Of a stretch of DNA of 64,000 bases, positions 8,740 to 18,013 are shown piece after piece. The notes under the pieces are model-generated. The model was not told the DNA's origin. It did not search any database and saw only the letters and a program-made list of their open reading frames with translations. Position 1 is the stretch's first letter. The number at the start of each line of letters is the position of its first letter. Made by a program: the position numbers and the translations under genes. The stretch comes from Planctomycetota bacterium (lineage in GTDB: Bacteria > Planctomycetota > B15-G4), in contig JACKHP010000004.1 of the NCBI GenBank assembly GCA_020638905.1, positions 186,001 to 250,000 of the forward strand, given 5' to 3'.

Positions 8740-11700
8740 AACGACGCGTTTCGCAGCGAGAACTCCACCTCGTCCACGGCCAGGTGCCGGAACGCCACCG
8801 CCCCGCCCGGGTGGGTCTCGTCGACGAACGTCCCGTCGATCGCCAGCCGGAAGCGCAGGAAGACGTCGCCGTCTCCGATCGACTTGGCCGTCTCGGGCAG
8901 CACGGCACCCAGACCGGGAAGAGCGTACTCGCCGGCCATGAGGTCGGCCGGGTCGAGCGCGATGAGCGTCGTCTGGTCGACGTCGACCGAACGCACGACC
9001 CAGACCGTGGCGCCGTCGTACGCGATCGACGAGAGCACCGTCCCGGACGCGCCGTTCAGCAGCTTGGCGAAGGCGTGCACGCCGGTGGTCGAGGTGCCTT
9101 CGTTGCCGTCGGAGACGTCGATCTCGAACACGGTGCCCGTCGGGGCGTCGACGCACCACACGCGCTCGGTGGCCGGGTCGTAGGACAGCCCCGTGAGCTC
9201 GATGTCCTCGAGCGGATCGCCGTCGCGCGTCACGCCGAACGCGTCGAGGAACGTCGCCGGCTGGTAGTCGGTCGTCTCGGGGGTGATCGCGTCGGGATCG
9301 CGGACCGAGAAGGTCACCAGCAGGTCCTCGCGGTTGGCCGCCACGAGCAGCCGGTCGGCCTCGGGATCGACGCCGTCGGAGAGCACCGTCATGCCGCCCT
9401 CGAGCACCGCCGGGAGCTGGATCGAACGCAGGTACGCCGCGCTGTCGCCGTCGAGCACGATCACCCGTCCGGTGCCGCGCTGCAGCATGAAGATCTCGCC
9501 GTCGACGCCACCGAACGCCACCGACACGATGTCGAGCGTGTCGCCTACGTCGGGGATGGTCGAGAGCGGCAGCTGGTCGCAGCCCGTCCCCAGGCAGAGC
9601 GAGTCGACCAGGTGGAAGCCCGACACGTCCTCGCCGACGCTGTAGAGCAGCACGCCCGCACCCGCGTCGTACGCCAGACCGGTGCGCGCCGAGACCAGGT
9701 CGTAGGACTCGTAGTACGTGGGCGAGGCGCCGGTCCCGTCCTGCTGGCCGGCCTCGTTCACGCCGGTCGGGTTGAACTGCAGCCGGAACGGCGGATGCGT
9801 GTAGCCTTCGGGGCCGCCGTCGGCGCCCGACGCGTCGAACATCCACGTGAGCGGTTCCTCGGGGACGTCGTCGCCGTCGGTGTCGGCGCGATACGTGACG
9901 AGCACGCTCTCGTAGTCGGGGTTGGCCACGCCGACGTTGTAGAAGCGGCTGACACCCACGCCCTGGGGCAGGCCCACGAAGCGTCCGACGTTCTCGCCGC
10001 GCGCTGCGGGGAACGTGAAGCCCTCGAGGTCGTCGGGAGCGAGCGAGTCGTCGGCGGTCTCGACCCTGACCCAGCCGTCCCCGCCGTCGCCGCCGAGTCC
10101 GAAGGCGTCGAAGCCCGCGCCACTGCCACCTCCGGCATCGAGCGCCGCGCCCTGGAACAGGCTCACCGACTGGGCCGCGCTCACGCTCACGGAGCCACCG
10201 CCTCCTCCTCCACCCCCGGCGTAGGTGAGGGACGGTTCGACCACCTCGCCGCCGCTCCCGCCACGCGCCGAGAGAAGCGCGCCGTTGCGCAGCACGACGT
10301 CGCGCGCGCTCTCGAGCCGCAGCGCTCCGCCGCCCGCGCCGCCCGCCGCACCCGGCGTGACCGTCGGCAGCTTCGAGGGAGCGACGTTCAGGGTCCCGGT
10401 GATCGACGCGCCGGTGCCGCCGCCACCCGATCCGCCGACGCCCGCGGGCGGCAGCACGAGGAAGGGCACGACCTCGGTGGTCGTGAGTCCGGGCCCGGCC
10501 GCTCCGGCGGGACCCGTGGTGAGCACGATCTCGCCTTCGGACGCCTCGACCGGCTCGACGACGAACGTCGTGCCGTCGAACGACGCGATGCGGAAGATCC
10601 AGCCGTCGTCGGGCGCACCGGGCACGATGCGCGAGCCCACGAGCGCGGCCCCGGCCAGCTCCGCGGGATCGGTGCCGGACGTCGCGCTCACCAGGTCGAG
10701 CGTGACGTCGTCGATCACGACCACCGTGCCGCGCAGCGCGCCGAGTCCACCCGACGCGCCACCCGACTCGTCGAGAGCCATGCCGTTCGTGATGCCGTTG
10801 CCCACGCCCCGCTGGTTCAGCGTCGGATCGGAGGCCGGTCCGCTGTCGCCCCCGTCGAAGCCGGCGTAGATGCCGCCGCCGCCCCCGCCACCGCCGCCGG
10901 TGGTCGTCACGCCCGCGCCCTCGTTGACCACCAGGAAGGGCTCGGCGCCGTGGCCGCCGCGCCGCTGGCCCGAGGGGTCGCCGCCGTCCGCACCGGCGAA
11001 GCGTCCCACGAGGTAGCTGTCGCCGGCCGCCGCGATGGGCGCGTAGCCGTTGCCGATGTTGTCGGAGGCGGCCACCATCGACTCGCCGTCGTCGTGCTTG
11101 ATCGTGATCGTCGTCGCACCGACGCCGCTCACCGAGACGCTCTCGATCACGAAGGTCGGGTGGTTCTCGTCGATGACCTGGTTCGTGGTGCCCGAGTTGA
11201 ACACGAGTGTCGAACCGATGCCCACGTTCGGCTGCAGGCGCAACTCGCCGGCGGCGAGCATGGCGGCGAGCTCGGGATCCGTGTTGATCACCGAGAGGTC
11301 CTTGAGCTCGTCGACGAGCTGCGTGGCGCTGAGCGAGGTGCTGCGTCCGGTCACGCCGAGCCGCTTCGACACAGCGGCCTCGAAGGGCAGCGCCGCCGCG
11401 TCGACCGGGGGCGACACGAGCGCCACCGACACCGTGTCGGCCTCGCCGTCGTCGTCCGTGTCGACCGAGAGCAGCGAGTCGCCGCCGCGTCCGCCGGCGC
11501 CGCCCGATCCGCCGGACGCCGTCTCGTTGCCGCCCCGGCCGAAGAAGGTGCCGAACCCGCCGGTGGGGATCGTGACGTCGTCCGCGTCGGCGCCGGCCAC
11601 CGTGACCGTGCCGGAGACGTCGATCGTCTCGGTGCACAGGATCTCGAGCGGGCTGCCGTCACCGTCGAGCGGGTGCCCTGGGCTCTGGACCACGAACTCG

Positions 11701-13121
11701 TCGGGATCGAGCGTGCCGTCGCCGTCGCGGTCGGTGAGCACCGCGAGCGTCCAGCCGTCGGGGATGACCAGGCGCGTCAGCTCCCACGTGCGGGGCTCGA
11801 ACACGCCGGCCCCGATCTGCCGGACCGTCGGCAGCGACACGCGCCGGGCGTCGTAGTCGATCACCGCCGCCAGCGGGATGGACGTCGCACCGGGTGAGCC
11901 CGCGGTCGCGAGGGGGTCGATCACCAGCGAGCCGTCGAGACCCCGCCCTCCCCCGCGCACCGGGACGAGGTAGCCGGACAAGAGATCGGCCCACGCCGCC
12001 GACGTCTGCGTGACGTTCTCCTTCACGTCGTCGTCGAACGGCTCGGTCAGCGAGTAGAGCATCGGATCGACCGTGCCGTCGACCACCACGAGCGCCGAGA
12101 AGCTGGGCGATCCGTCGCCTGTGATCGAGAGCTTCGAGTTGCCGCCCAGGTCCTCGACGCCCGCGGTCACCTCGTAGATCAGGAACGCGCCGGGAGGCAG
12201 GGCCGCGAAGCTCGAGCGCCAACGCACGATGGTGAGGTCGTCCTGCTGGTGCAGGAAGGTCAGTTGCGCGGGCGAGATGATCGGCGCGAACGCGGGCGGC
12301 GTGACGGTGTTGATCAGCACGCGCACCGACGGACTCGACCCGTCGATGGGATTCAGCACGGTCTGCGGCAGGATCGCGTCGTTGAAGACGAAGATCGCGT
12401 CGCGCACGGGCGACGAGTCGATGCTCTGGACGGCCGGCGACGGCGGGAGGATCTCCTCGACGCCGGTGAACGACGCGATCACGTCGTCGTAGAGCGAGCC
12501 GTCCTCGCCCTCGTCGACGATCGTGTCGGGCAGCGTGACCGCGTCGGTGTCGTCGACGAACCACGCCCGGACCTCCGGGAAGCCCGGGTTCTTGTCGATC
12601 GCGTCGCTCGGCGTGCGGAAGAAGAACGACTTCGACGGATTCGCGATGGGCTGCCCGCCGACCGACTCGATCGAGGCGCCCGAGTCGGGGCTCGAGAACG
12701 AGATCTCGAACAGCGCCTGGGCGACGAAGCCGAAGGTGATGTCCTCCTGGCTGAACTCGACCGTGGGCACGATCAGCAGCCGGTTGTCGGCGACCTCGAC
12801 GTCGTACGAGGCCAGCACTCCGCCCGGTGCGGTGGCTTGGCCGGCCGGGTCGGTGATCGTCACGACGTTGAGTGTCGCGGCGGTCACCGACGAGGGCTTG
12901 ATCTTCTTGTTGAAGACCACGACCACGGTCGAGTTGAGGCCCGGCAGGAAGGCGCCGGTCGGACCGTCGACGGCTCCGAACTTGCCGCCCAGCGGGTCGC
13001 CCCCGCCACCTGCCTGAACCTGTCCCGAGCCGCCGCCCCCTCCGCCGCCGCCGCACCCGACGAGGCACGTCACGAGCAGCAGGGCGAGCGGCAACGAGCG
13101 GACGAGGGGGGACACGGGCAT
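8736..13121 (-). CDS. Giant poly-glycine surface lipoprotein with Ig-like and calcium-type motifs
   Basis: Predicted lipoprotein of 1461 residues. The signal peptide is hydrophobic and ends in lipobox LVGC with Cys23, followed at once by eight glycines. An Ig-like (Big_5/SbsA type) domain follows with TVVVVFNKKIKPSSVTAATL near residue 60. A canonical EF-hand/dockerin-like loop DRDGDGTLDPDEF lies near 463, with further DxDxDG loops. Glycine-rich segments occur near residues 740 and 970, and the C-terminal third looks like a beta-propeller (blocks such as ERVWCVDAPTGTVFEID). Probably anchored in the outer membrane and exposed. First gene of the operon ending in proline dehydrogenase. Function is unknown; a structural or adhesive role is inferred. 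Confidence 0.85.
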   Translation of the reverse strand: MPVSPLVRSLPLALLLVTCLVGCGGGGGGGGSGQVQAGGGGDPLGGKFGAVDGPTGAFLPGLNSTVVVVFNKKIKPSSVTAATLNVVTITDPAGQATAPGGVLASYDVEVADNRLLIVPTVEFSQEDITFGFVAQALFEISFSSPDSGASIESVGGQPIANPSKSFFFRTPSDAIDKNPGFPEVRAWFVDDTDAVTLPDTIVDEGEDGSLYDDVIASFTGVEEILPPSPAVQSIDSSPVRDAIFVFNDAILPQTVLNPIDGSSPSVRVLINTVTPPAFAPIISPAQLTFLHQQDDLTIVRWRSSFAALPPGAFLIYEVTAGVEDLGGNSKLSITGDGSPSFSALVVVDGTVDPMLYSLTEPFDDDVKENVTQTSAAWADLLSGYLVPVRGGGRGLDGSLVIDPLATAGSPGATSIPLAAVIDYDARRVSLPTVRQIGAGVFEPRTWELTRLVIPDGWTLAVLTDRDGDGTLDPDEFVVQSPGHPLDGDGSPLEILCTETIDVSGTVTVAGADADDVTIPTGGFGTFFGRGGNETASGGSGGAGGRGGDSLLSVDTDDDGEADTVSVALVSPPVDAAALPFEAAVSKRLGVTGRSTSLSATQLVDELKDLSVINTDPELAAMLAAGELRLQPNVGIGSTLVFNSGTTNQVIDENHPTFVIESVSVSGVGATTITIKHDDGESMVAASDNIGNGYAPIAAAGDSYLVGRFAGADGGDPSGQRRGGHGAEPFLVVNEGAGVTTTGGGGGGGGGIYAGFDGGDSGPASDPTLNQRGVGNGITNGMALDESGGASGGLGALRGTVVVIDDVTLDLVSATSGTDPAELAGAALVGSRIVPGAPDDGWIFRIASFDGTTFVVEPVEASEGEIVLTTGPAGAAGPGLTTTEVVPFLVLPPAGVGGSGGGGTGASITGTLNVAPSKLPTVTPGAAGGAGGGALRLESARDVVLRNGALLSARGGSGGEVVEPSLTYAGGGGGGGGSVSVSAAQSVSLFQGAALDAGGGSGAGFDAFGLGGDGGDGWVRVETADDSLAPDDLEGFTFPAARGENVGRFVGLPQGVGVSRFYNVGVANPDYESVLVTYRADTDGDDVPEEPLTWMFDASGADGGPEGYTHPPFRLQFNPTGVNEAGQQDGTGASPTYYESYDLVSARTGLAYDAGAGVLLYSVGEDVSGFHLVDSLCLGTGCDQLPLSTIPDVGDTLDIVSVAFGGVDGEIFMLQRGTGRVIVLDGDSAAYLRSIQLPAVLEGGMTVLSDGVDPEADRLLVAANREDLLVTFSVRDPDAITPETTDYQPATFLDAFGVTRDGDPLEDIELTGLSYDPATERVWCVDAPTGTVFEIDVSDGNEGTSTTGVHAFAKLLNGASGTVLSSIAYDGATVWVVRSVDVDQTTLIALDPADLMAGEYALPGLGAVLPETAKSIGDGDVFLRFRLAIDGTFVDETHPGGAVAFRHLAVDEVEFSLRNASF

Positions 13122-13210
13122 GGGACAGGGTCGCCGTTCGGTTTCGCCGGGGATCCGGGGTCGCTGCGTCCCGTCGGGGGAGGACGCGGGGTCGCCCGGG
13201 GTGGAGTCGC

Positions 13211-13245
13211 GTATAGGATGCCATCCCGTCGTCGCCGGGTCACCC
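13211..13245 (-). promoter_or_regulatory. Possible promoter (-10 CTATAC) of the 8736-13121 lipoprotein operon
   Basis: On the minus strand CTATAC (13216-13211) stands out in a GC-rich spacer about 90 bases upstream of the lipoprotein ATG. No convincing -35 hexamer lies at the ideal distance. A similar TATACT stands upstream of the lipoprotein at 26759, which supports a shared promoter style. Confidence 0.3.
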
Positions 13246-13373
13246 CAGGCGCGGCGGCGGACGGTCGGCCAGCTCTGGCCGAACCCCGTTGGACGGTCGT
13301 CCGGCGCCGATCTGATAGTCGGCCGGGACTCCGCCGTGACGACGCCCCGCGCCCCCTCCACCGCGAGATTCCG

Positions 13374-14165
13374 ATGCCGCCGCTGCTGGTCGACACCCAC
13401 TGCCACCTGGCGTGGCCCGACTTCGACGCCGACCGGGACGAGGTCGTGCGCCGGGCCCGGGACGCCGGGGTCGTCGCCGCGGTGCTGGTGGCCGTCGACG
13501 CCGCCTCGGCCGAGGAGGTCGCCACGCTGGCCGCGCGCCACCCTGACTGGGGCCACCCCACGGCGGGCATCCATCCCAGCGAGGGGGCGCTGGCCGATCC
13601 CGAGCAGATGGCCGCGCTGGCCGACCTGCTCGACTCGGGACGCTTCTGCGCGGTGGGCGAGACCGGACTCGACGCCTTCCACGAACGCACCCCTCTCGGC
13701 GATCAGCGCCGGGCGCTCGAGGCGCAGCTGGCGCTGGCCCTCGAGCGCGACCTGCCGGTCGTGCTGCACTGCCGCGACGCGTTCGCCGGGTTGCGCGAGG
13801 TGCTCGACGTCCATCGCGGCGCCGGGCTGCGCGGCGTGCTGCACTGTTTCACCGGCGACGCGAGCGACCTCGAGTTCGTCCTCGCCGCGGGCCTGCACGT
13901 GGGACTGGGCGGACTCGTGACCTTCAAGCCGCGCGCCGACCTGCGCGAGCTGGCGCGCCGCGTCCCGCGCGAACGGCTGCTGCTCGAGACCGACGCGCCC
14001 TGGCTGGCGCCCGTGCCCCACCGTGGACGCCGCAACGAACCCGCCTTCGTGGCCCACGTGGCCGAGGTCCTGGCGACCGTGCGCGGCGAGGAGCTCGAGG
14101 GCCTCGCCGAGCGCTGTTCACGCAACGCAGCCGCGCTCTTCGGCTTCGACCTCGCCGGGTCCTGA
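13374..14165 (+). CDS. tatD: TatD family metal-dependent hydrolase (DNase)
   Basis: TIM-barrel metallohydrolase of 263 residues, the usual TatD length. Metal ligands are visible in DTHCHLAWP near residue 7, VGETGLD near 89, LHCRDA near 125, VLHCFTG near 150 and ETDAPWLAP near 204. TatD enzymes are 3'-5' exonucleases or DNases active in DNA repair and fragmentation. The ATG at 13374 directly precedes the conserved beta strand. It is divergent from the giant lipoprotein, with about 250 bases between the starts, and converges on the EF-G-like gene. Confidence 0.9.
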   Translation: MPPLLVDTHCHLAWPDFDADRDEVVRRARDAGVVAAVLVAVDAASAEEVATLAARHPDWGHPTAGIHPSEGALADPEQMAALADLLDSGRFCAVGETGLDAFHERTPLGDQRRALEAQLALALERDLPVVLHCRDAFAGLREVLDVHRGAGLRGVLHCFTGDASDLEFVLAAGLHVGLGGLVTFKPRADLRELARRVPRERLLLETDAPWLAPVPHRGRRNEPAFVAHVAEVLATVRGEELEGLAERCSRNAAALFGFDLAGS

Positions 14166-14170
14166 AGGAC

Positions 14171-14188
14171 GGCCGCGCCGTGGCGGCC
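14171..14188. terminator. GC hairpin between convergent tatD and EF-G-like genes
   Basis: GGCCGC (14171-14176) and GCGGCC (14183-14188) form a perfect 6-bp stem with a 6-base loop. It sits in the 26-base gap between the two stop codons, so it could serve both. There is no T-run, so it may be only a partial or Rho-assisted terminator. Confidence 0.45.
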
Positions 14189-14191
14189 CGG

Positions 14192-16201
14192 TCAGTCCTC
14201 CTCGTCGGCCGGCTTGTACTCGGCCATGACCTCCTGCTGCACGTTCGGCGGCATGACCTCGTAGTCGTGGAAGTGGCTCGAGAACGAGCCCTGCCCGTGC
14301 GTGAGCGAGTTCAGCACGGTGGGGTACGTGAGCACCTCCTTCTGCGGCACGCGCGCCTTGACGATCTGGGCGCTGCCGATCGAGTCCATGCCGCTGATGT
14401 GGCCGCGACGACCGGTCATGTCGGAGGTGATCGCCCCCATGTACTCGGAGGGCACCGCCACCTCGACGTCGAGCAGCGGCTCGAGCAGCACCGGCCGCGC
14501 CTTCTGGAAGGCGTCCTTGAACGCGCGTCCGCCGGCCATCTTGAACGAGGCCTCGTCGGAGTCGACGTCGTGGAACTTGCCGTCGGTCAGGTGCACCGCG
14601 ACGTCGACCACCGGGTAGCCGGCGATGATGCCGCGCTTCATGACCTCGTGGATGCCCTTCTCGACCGCGGGGATGTACTGCTTGGGCACCGAGCCTCCCA
14701 CGGTGTCGTCGACGAAGACGAGCCCCGAGCCGCGCTCGCCCGGCTTGACCGTCAGGAACACCTCGGCGAACTGGCCGCGTCCACCGGTCTGCTTCTTGTG
14801 CCGGTGGTGACCGTCGGCCGCGCTCGTGATCGTCTCCTTGAGCGGCACGCGCGGGATCTTCACCTTGATCGCGACCTTGGTCAGGTCGGTGATGCGCCTG
14901 AGGTGCGTCTCGATGTGCACCGCCGTCACGCCGTGCACCACGAGTTCGCCGGTGGCCTCGTGCCGCTCGAAGGTGAAGGTCGGGTCCTCGGAGGCGGCGC
15001 GTCGCAGGGACGTGGCCAGCTTGACGTCGTCGGCGTGGTTCTCGGGCTCGATCGAACGCGCCGCCATGGTGGGCGGCACCGCGACCGGCGCGAAGACGCG
15101 CTCGGTGTGCTCGGCGAGGGTATCGGAGGTCTCGACGTCCTCGAGCTTGGCCACGGCGATGATGTCGCCGGCCACCGCCTTGTCGACGCCCGTGTGGTCC
15201 TTGCCCTGCATGACCTGCAGGTTCGACAGGCGCACCGACTTGCCCGTGCGCGGCACGGTCAGGTTCTGTCCCGCGTGGAGTTCGCCGGAGACCACGCGCA
15301 GCAGGCACAGCTTGCCCACGTACGGGTCGATGATCGTCTTGAAGACGAAGGCCGAGTTGCCCTCGGCGTCGGCGGTCACCGGAGCACCCGACACGTCGGC
15401 CACGCCCGGTCCGTCGAGCGGCGAGGGGAATACCTCGCGGGCGAAGTCGAGGAACTCGTCGACGCCGCGCGCGTCGGTGCCGCAGACCGCGAACACGGGG
15501 ACGATGTCGCCCGTCACCATCGAGCGCCTCACGAGCGTCACGATCTGCTCGCGCGAAGGGGTCACGTCCTCTTCGAGGAAGCGCATCATCGCCTCCTCGT
15601 CGATCTCGACGGCGGCCTCGACGAGCGCCGCCGCAGCCTCTCCGAGCGGGCCTTCGCCGCTGCCGTCGAGGGGCACCGCCGCCACTCCGTCGAACGCGGG
15701 ACCGGTGCCCTTGGGCAGCGTGACCGGCAGGAAGCGGGCTCCCATGTTGTCGTGCATCGACTTCAGGAAGGCGTCGAAGTCGCACTCCTGGTCGACGTGC
15801 GTGATGACCACGGCATGCGCGCGTCCGGTCGAGACCGTGTGCTGCCAGCGCTTGACGTCCTGGAACGTGAGACCGTGATGCCCGTTGAGGCACAACACCG
15901 CCGTCTCGCTCGCGGCCAGGGCGGCGCACGCCTCGCCGACGTAGTCGGGATAGCCCGGCGCGTCGAGCAGCTGATAGCGCACCCCGCCGTGCTCGGCGTA
16001 CATGCAGGCCAGCCGGATCGAGTGCTGCTTCTCGTGCTCGTCGGGATAGGTGTCGGAGACGGTCGTGCCGTCGGGCACCGTGCCCATGCGGCCGATGACG
16101 CCGGCCCTGAAGAGGATCGCCTCGCAGAGAGACGTCTTGCCCGTTCCTCCCGCACCCACGAAGGCCACGTTGCGGATGTCGGCCGGCCCATGCTTGCCCA
16201 T
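14192..16201 (-). CDS. Elongation factor G-like protein (EF-G paralogue with altered GTPase motifs)
   Basis: A 669-residue protein with the complete EF-G domain order: G domain, beta-barrel II (PYVGKLCLLRVVSGEL), domain III, domain IV (QTGGRGQFAEVFLTV, YIPAVEKGIHEVM) and domain V (EVAVPSEYMGAITSD). The G domain departs from canonical EF-G: the P-loop is GAGGTGKTSL (residues 16-25), G3 is DAPGYPDY near 80 and G4 is THVD near 132 instead of NKxD. This is the pattern of EF-G2-like paralogues, whose roles are less clear than main EF-G. ATG 16201 is preferred over 16255 because GGAGG lies 11 bases upstream. Not beside str-operon genes, consistent with a paralogue. Confidence 0.88.
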   Translation of the reverse strand: MGKHGPADIRNVAFVGAGGTGKTSLCEAILFRAGVIGRMGTVPDGTTVSDTYPDEHEKQHSIRLACMYAEHGGVRYQLLDAPGYPDYVGEACAALAASETAVLCLNGHHGLTFQDVKRWQHTVSTGRAHAVVITHVDQECDFDAFLKSMHDNMGARFLPVTLPKGTGPAFDGVAAVPLDGSGEGPLGEAAAALVEAAVEIDEEAMMRFLEEDVTPSREQIVTLVRRSMVTGDIVPVFAVCGTDARGVDEFLDFAREVFPSPLDGPGVADVSGAPVTADAEGNSAFVFKTIIDPYVGKLCLLRVVSGELHAGQNLTVPRTGKSVRLSNLQVMQGKDHTGVDKAVAGDIIAVAKLEDVETSDTLAEHTERVFAPVAVPPTMAARSIEPENHADDVKLATSLRRAASEDPTFTFERHEATGELVVHGVTAVHIETHLRRITDLTKVAIKVKIPRVPLKETITSAADGHHRHKKQTGGRGQFAEVFLTVKPGERGSGLVFVDDTVGGSVPKQYIPAVEKGIHEVMKRGIIAGYPVVDVAVHLTDGKFHDVDSDEASFKMAGGRAFKDAFQKARPVLLEPLLDVEVAVPSEYMGAITSDMTGRRGHISGMDSIGSAQIVKARVPQKEVLTYPTVLNSLTHGQGSFSSHFHDYEVMPPNVQQEVMAEYKPADEED

Positions 16202-16283
16202 GGTTCCCAGATCCTCCGTACGAGCTGCGGTGAGTAGAGCGCCGCTGAGGCACAAGAAGGCTAGGGTGCCTCTGAGCGCTCCG

Positions 16284-17174
16284 TCAAGATACCGGGAGGA
16301 TTCTTTGGAAGACCTCCCACGTCGAACCCGGCCAGAGGAGCTCGACGACGACTCCCGCCGAGAGGAACGGCCCGAACGGGATGCCGACCACGTCGTCGCG
16401 CTTCCGCAACGCAGCCAGGATCTTGAGCACGATGCCGACCAGCGCGCCGATGAAGCACGCCGCCAGGATCGCGAGCAACGCAGACTCGGCGCCGAGCACC
16501 GTGCCGGTGAAGGCCATCCACTTCACGTCGCCGAGTCCCATCGCGTCGTCGACCCCGGCGGCCTCGATGCGCTTGCGCAGGAAGATGTTGCCGACCTTGC
16601 CCACCAGCCACAGGCTGCCGCCTCCGGCGAGCGCGCCGAGCAACCCGGCGATCATCGAGGACGTGTGCGGCGACGACGCGCGCCAGGCGGCGTGGGTCAT
16701 GTGCAGACCGGGCAGCGCGAACGACGCGGCCAGTCCCAGCGCGATGCCGGGCAGGGTGATCGCGTCGGGGATGATCGTGTGCTCGAGGTCGATGGCCGAG
16801 ATCACGACGCAGCACGTGGTCACGGCCAGGTACACGGCGAGTCGCCCGAGGGCCGCGCCGTCCTCGGGCGGGTGGCGCCACCAGACGAGCAGGAACAGTG
16901 CTCCCACGAGCAACTCGACCGCCGGGTAGCGCCACGGGATGGGCGTGCTGCAGTAGCGGCAGCGGCGTCCCAGCACGATCCAGGAGGCGACGGGCACGTT
17001 GTCCGACCAGGCCAGCGTCTTGCGGCAGCTCGGGCAGAACGATCGCGCCGGGCTCATGACCGACAACCCGCTGAGCGGCAGCCGATAGATGGCCACGTTG
17101 GCGAAGCTGCCCACCGAGAGTCCCAGCAGCACTGCGAGTCCGGGACCGAGCCAACCGTGCACGAGCATGTCCAT
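16284..17174 (-). CDS. pilD: Prepilin peptidase (A24 family, PilD/GspO type)
   Basis: Integral membrane aspartic peptidase of 296 residues that cleaves and often N-methylates type IV pilins and type II secretion pseudopilins. The N-terminal domain has the two zinc CxxC pairs in CPSCRKTL and CRYCSTPIPWRYP. The two catalytic aspartates lie in SAIDLEHTIIPD and GLGDVKW. About eight hydrophobic segments are present. The GSFANVAIYRLP motif after TM1 is typical of the methyltransferase-type N-domain. ATG 17174 is chosen; a second ATG lies two codons in. It lies 68 bases after the small lipoprotein; a GspC-like gene occurs elsewhere in the window. Confidence 0.92.
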   Translation of the reverse strand: MDMLVHGWLGPGLAVLLGLSVGSFANVAIYRLPLSGLSVMSPARSFCPSCRKTLAWSDNVPVASWIVLGRRCRYCSTPIPWRYPAVELLVGALFLLVWWRHPPEDGAALGRLAVYLAVTTCCVVISAIDLEHTIIPDAITLPGIALGLAASFALPGLHMTHAAWRASSPHTSSMIAGLLGALAGGGSLWLVGKVGNIFLRKRIEAAGVDDAMGLGDVKWMAFTGTVLGAESALLAILAACFIGALVGIVLKILAALRKRDDVVGIPFGPFLSAGVVVELLWPGSTWEVFQRILPVS

Positions 17175-17242
17175 GGCGCGGATGGTAGCAACGTCGGCGC
17201 TGCGGATCGCCTGTGCCTCGTCGCCCGCCGCGGTGCCGACGA

Positions 17243-18013
17243 TCAGCTTCCGGCGGCGCTCAGCAGGAGTTCGAGGCGCGGCTCGGGAGCGCGCCCGGCC
17301 AGCGACCGCAGGGCCAGCCGGCGCGTCCTGAGACGCACCGGCAGCTCGAGTCCCGCGAGGTCGAGCACGACCTCGCTGGAGGTGCCGACGACACTCCACC
17401 TGACGCCCGGTCGCACGGCCGGCAGCTCGGCCTCCCCGCGCACCGGGAAGAGTGGCACGCCGTCGCCCGTGACGCTCGGCGGATCGAGCACGCCGTCGAA
17501 GCGCAGCACGAGGTCGGCGCCGTCCGGCAACTCGACGACCGACGAAGAGGACGCCACCGCACCGCCCGCCGAGGGCCGAGCCTCCCATGCGACGAGGCGC
17601 AGTCCGCCCTCGGGAGCATCCTCGAGCACGGGACGCACCTCGAACGCAGCTCTCGCCGGGGGCATCACCCCGCCGTCACGGGCGGCGAGCCCCACGAGCG
17701 ACGGGCCGGCGGCGACCTCGACCGAGACGCGCCGCGGCGGATCGGCGAGCAGCGCCGCGTCGACCACGAGGCGGATCACGAGGCGAGGTCCGTCGAGGCG
17801 CGTCCGCGCGGCGAGGATCCGTCCGCGGGCGTCGCTCACGCGCACCGCATCGTCGGTGAGCGTGAGCGGATCGGGCTCGCGCTCGAGGCGCAGCACGAAG
17901 GCCCCGTTGAGCGCGACGGTACGGGTCGCTGCGACGCCCGGCGAGCGCTCGCCGCACGCGGCGAGCAGAGCGAGCACGACGACTCGCCCGCAGAGCGCGG
18001 CGACGCGGCTCAG
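17243..18013 (-). CDS. Small Ig-like lipoprotein with probable CTG start
   Basis: A predicted lipoprotein of 256 residues with no recognised family. The frame reads into a clean lipoprotein signal ending LALLAAC, with Cys20 if translation begins at the CTG at 18013. No ATG, GTG or TTG lies close upstream in frame, and the internal GTG at 17977 would leave too short a signal. The CTG overlaps the upstream gene's TGA as CTGA. The mature part alternates beta-strand-like stretches, with NGAFVLRLEREPDP near residue 33 resembling a Big_5-type Ig fold. Its position immediately after a giant lipoprotein suggests a partner or assembly role (inference). Confidence 0.7.
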   Translation of the reverse strand: MSRVAALCGRVVVLALLAACGERSPGVAATRTVALNGAFVLRLEREPDPLTLTDDAVRVSDARGRILAARTRLDGPRLVIRLVVDAALLADPPRRVSVEVAAGPSLVGLAARDGGVMPPARAAFEVRPVLEDAPEGGLRLVAWEARPSAGGAVASSSSVVELPDGADLVLRFDGVLDPPSVTGDGVPLFPVRGEAELPAVRPGVRWSVVGTSSEVVLDLAGLELPVRLRTRRLALRSLAGRAPEPRLELLLSAAGS

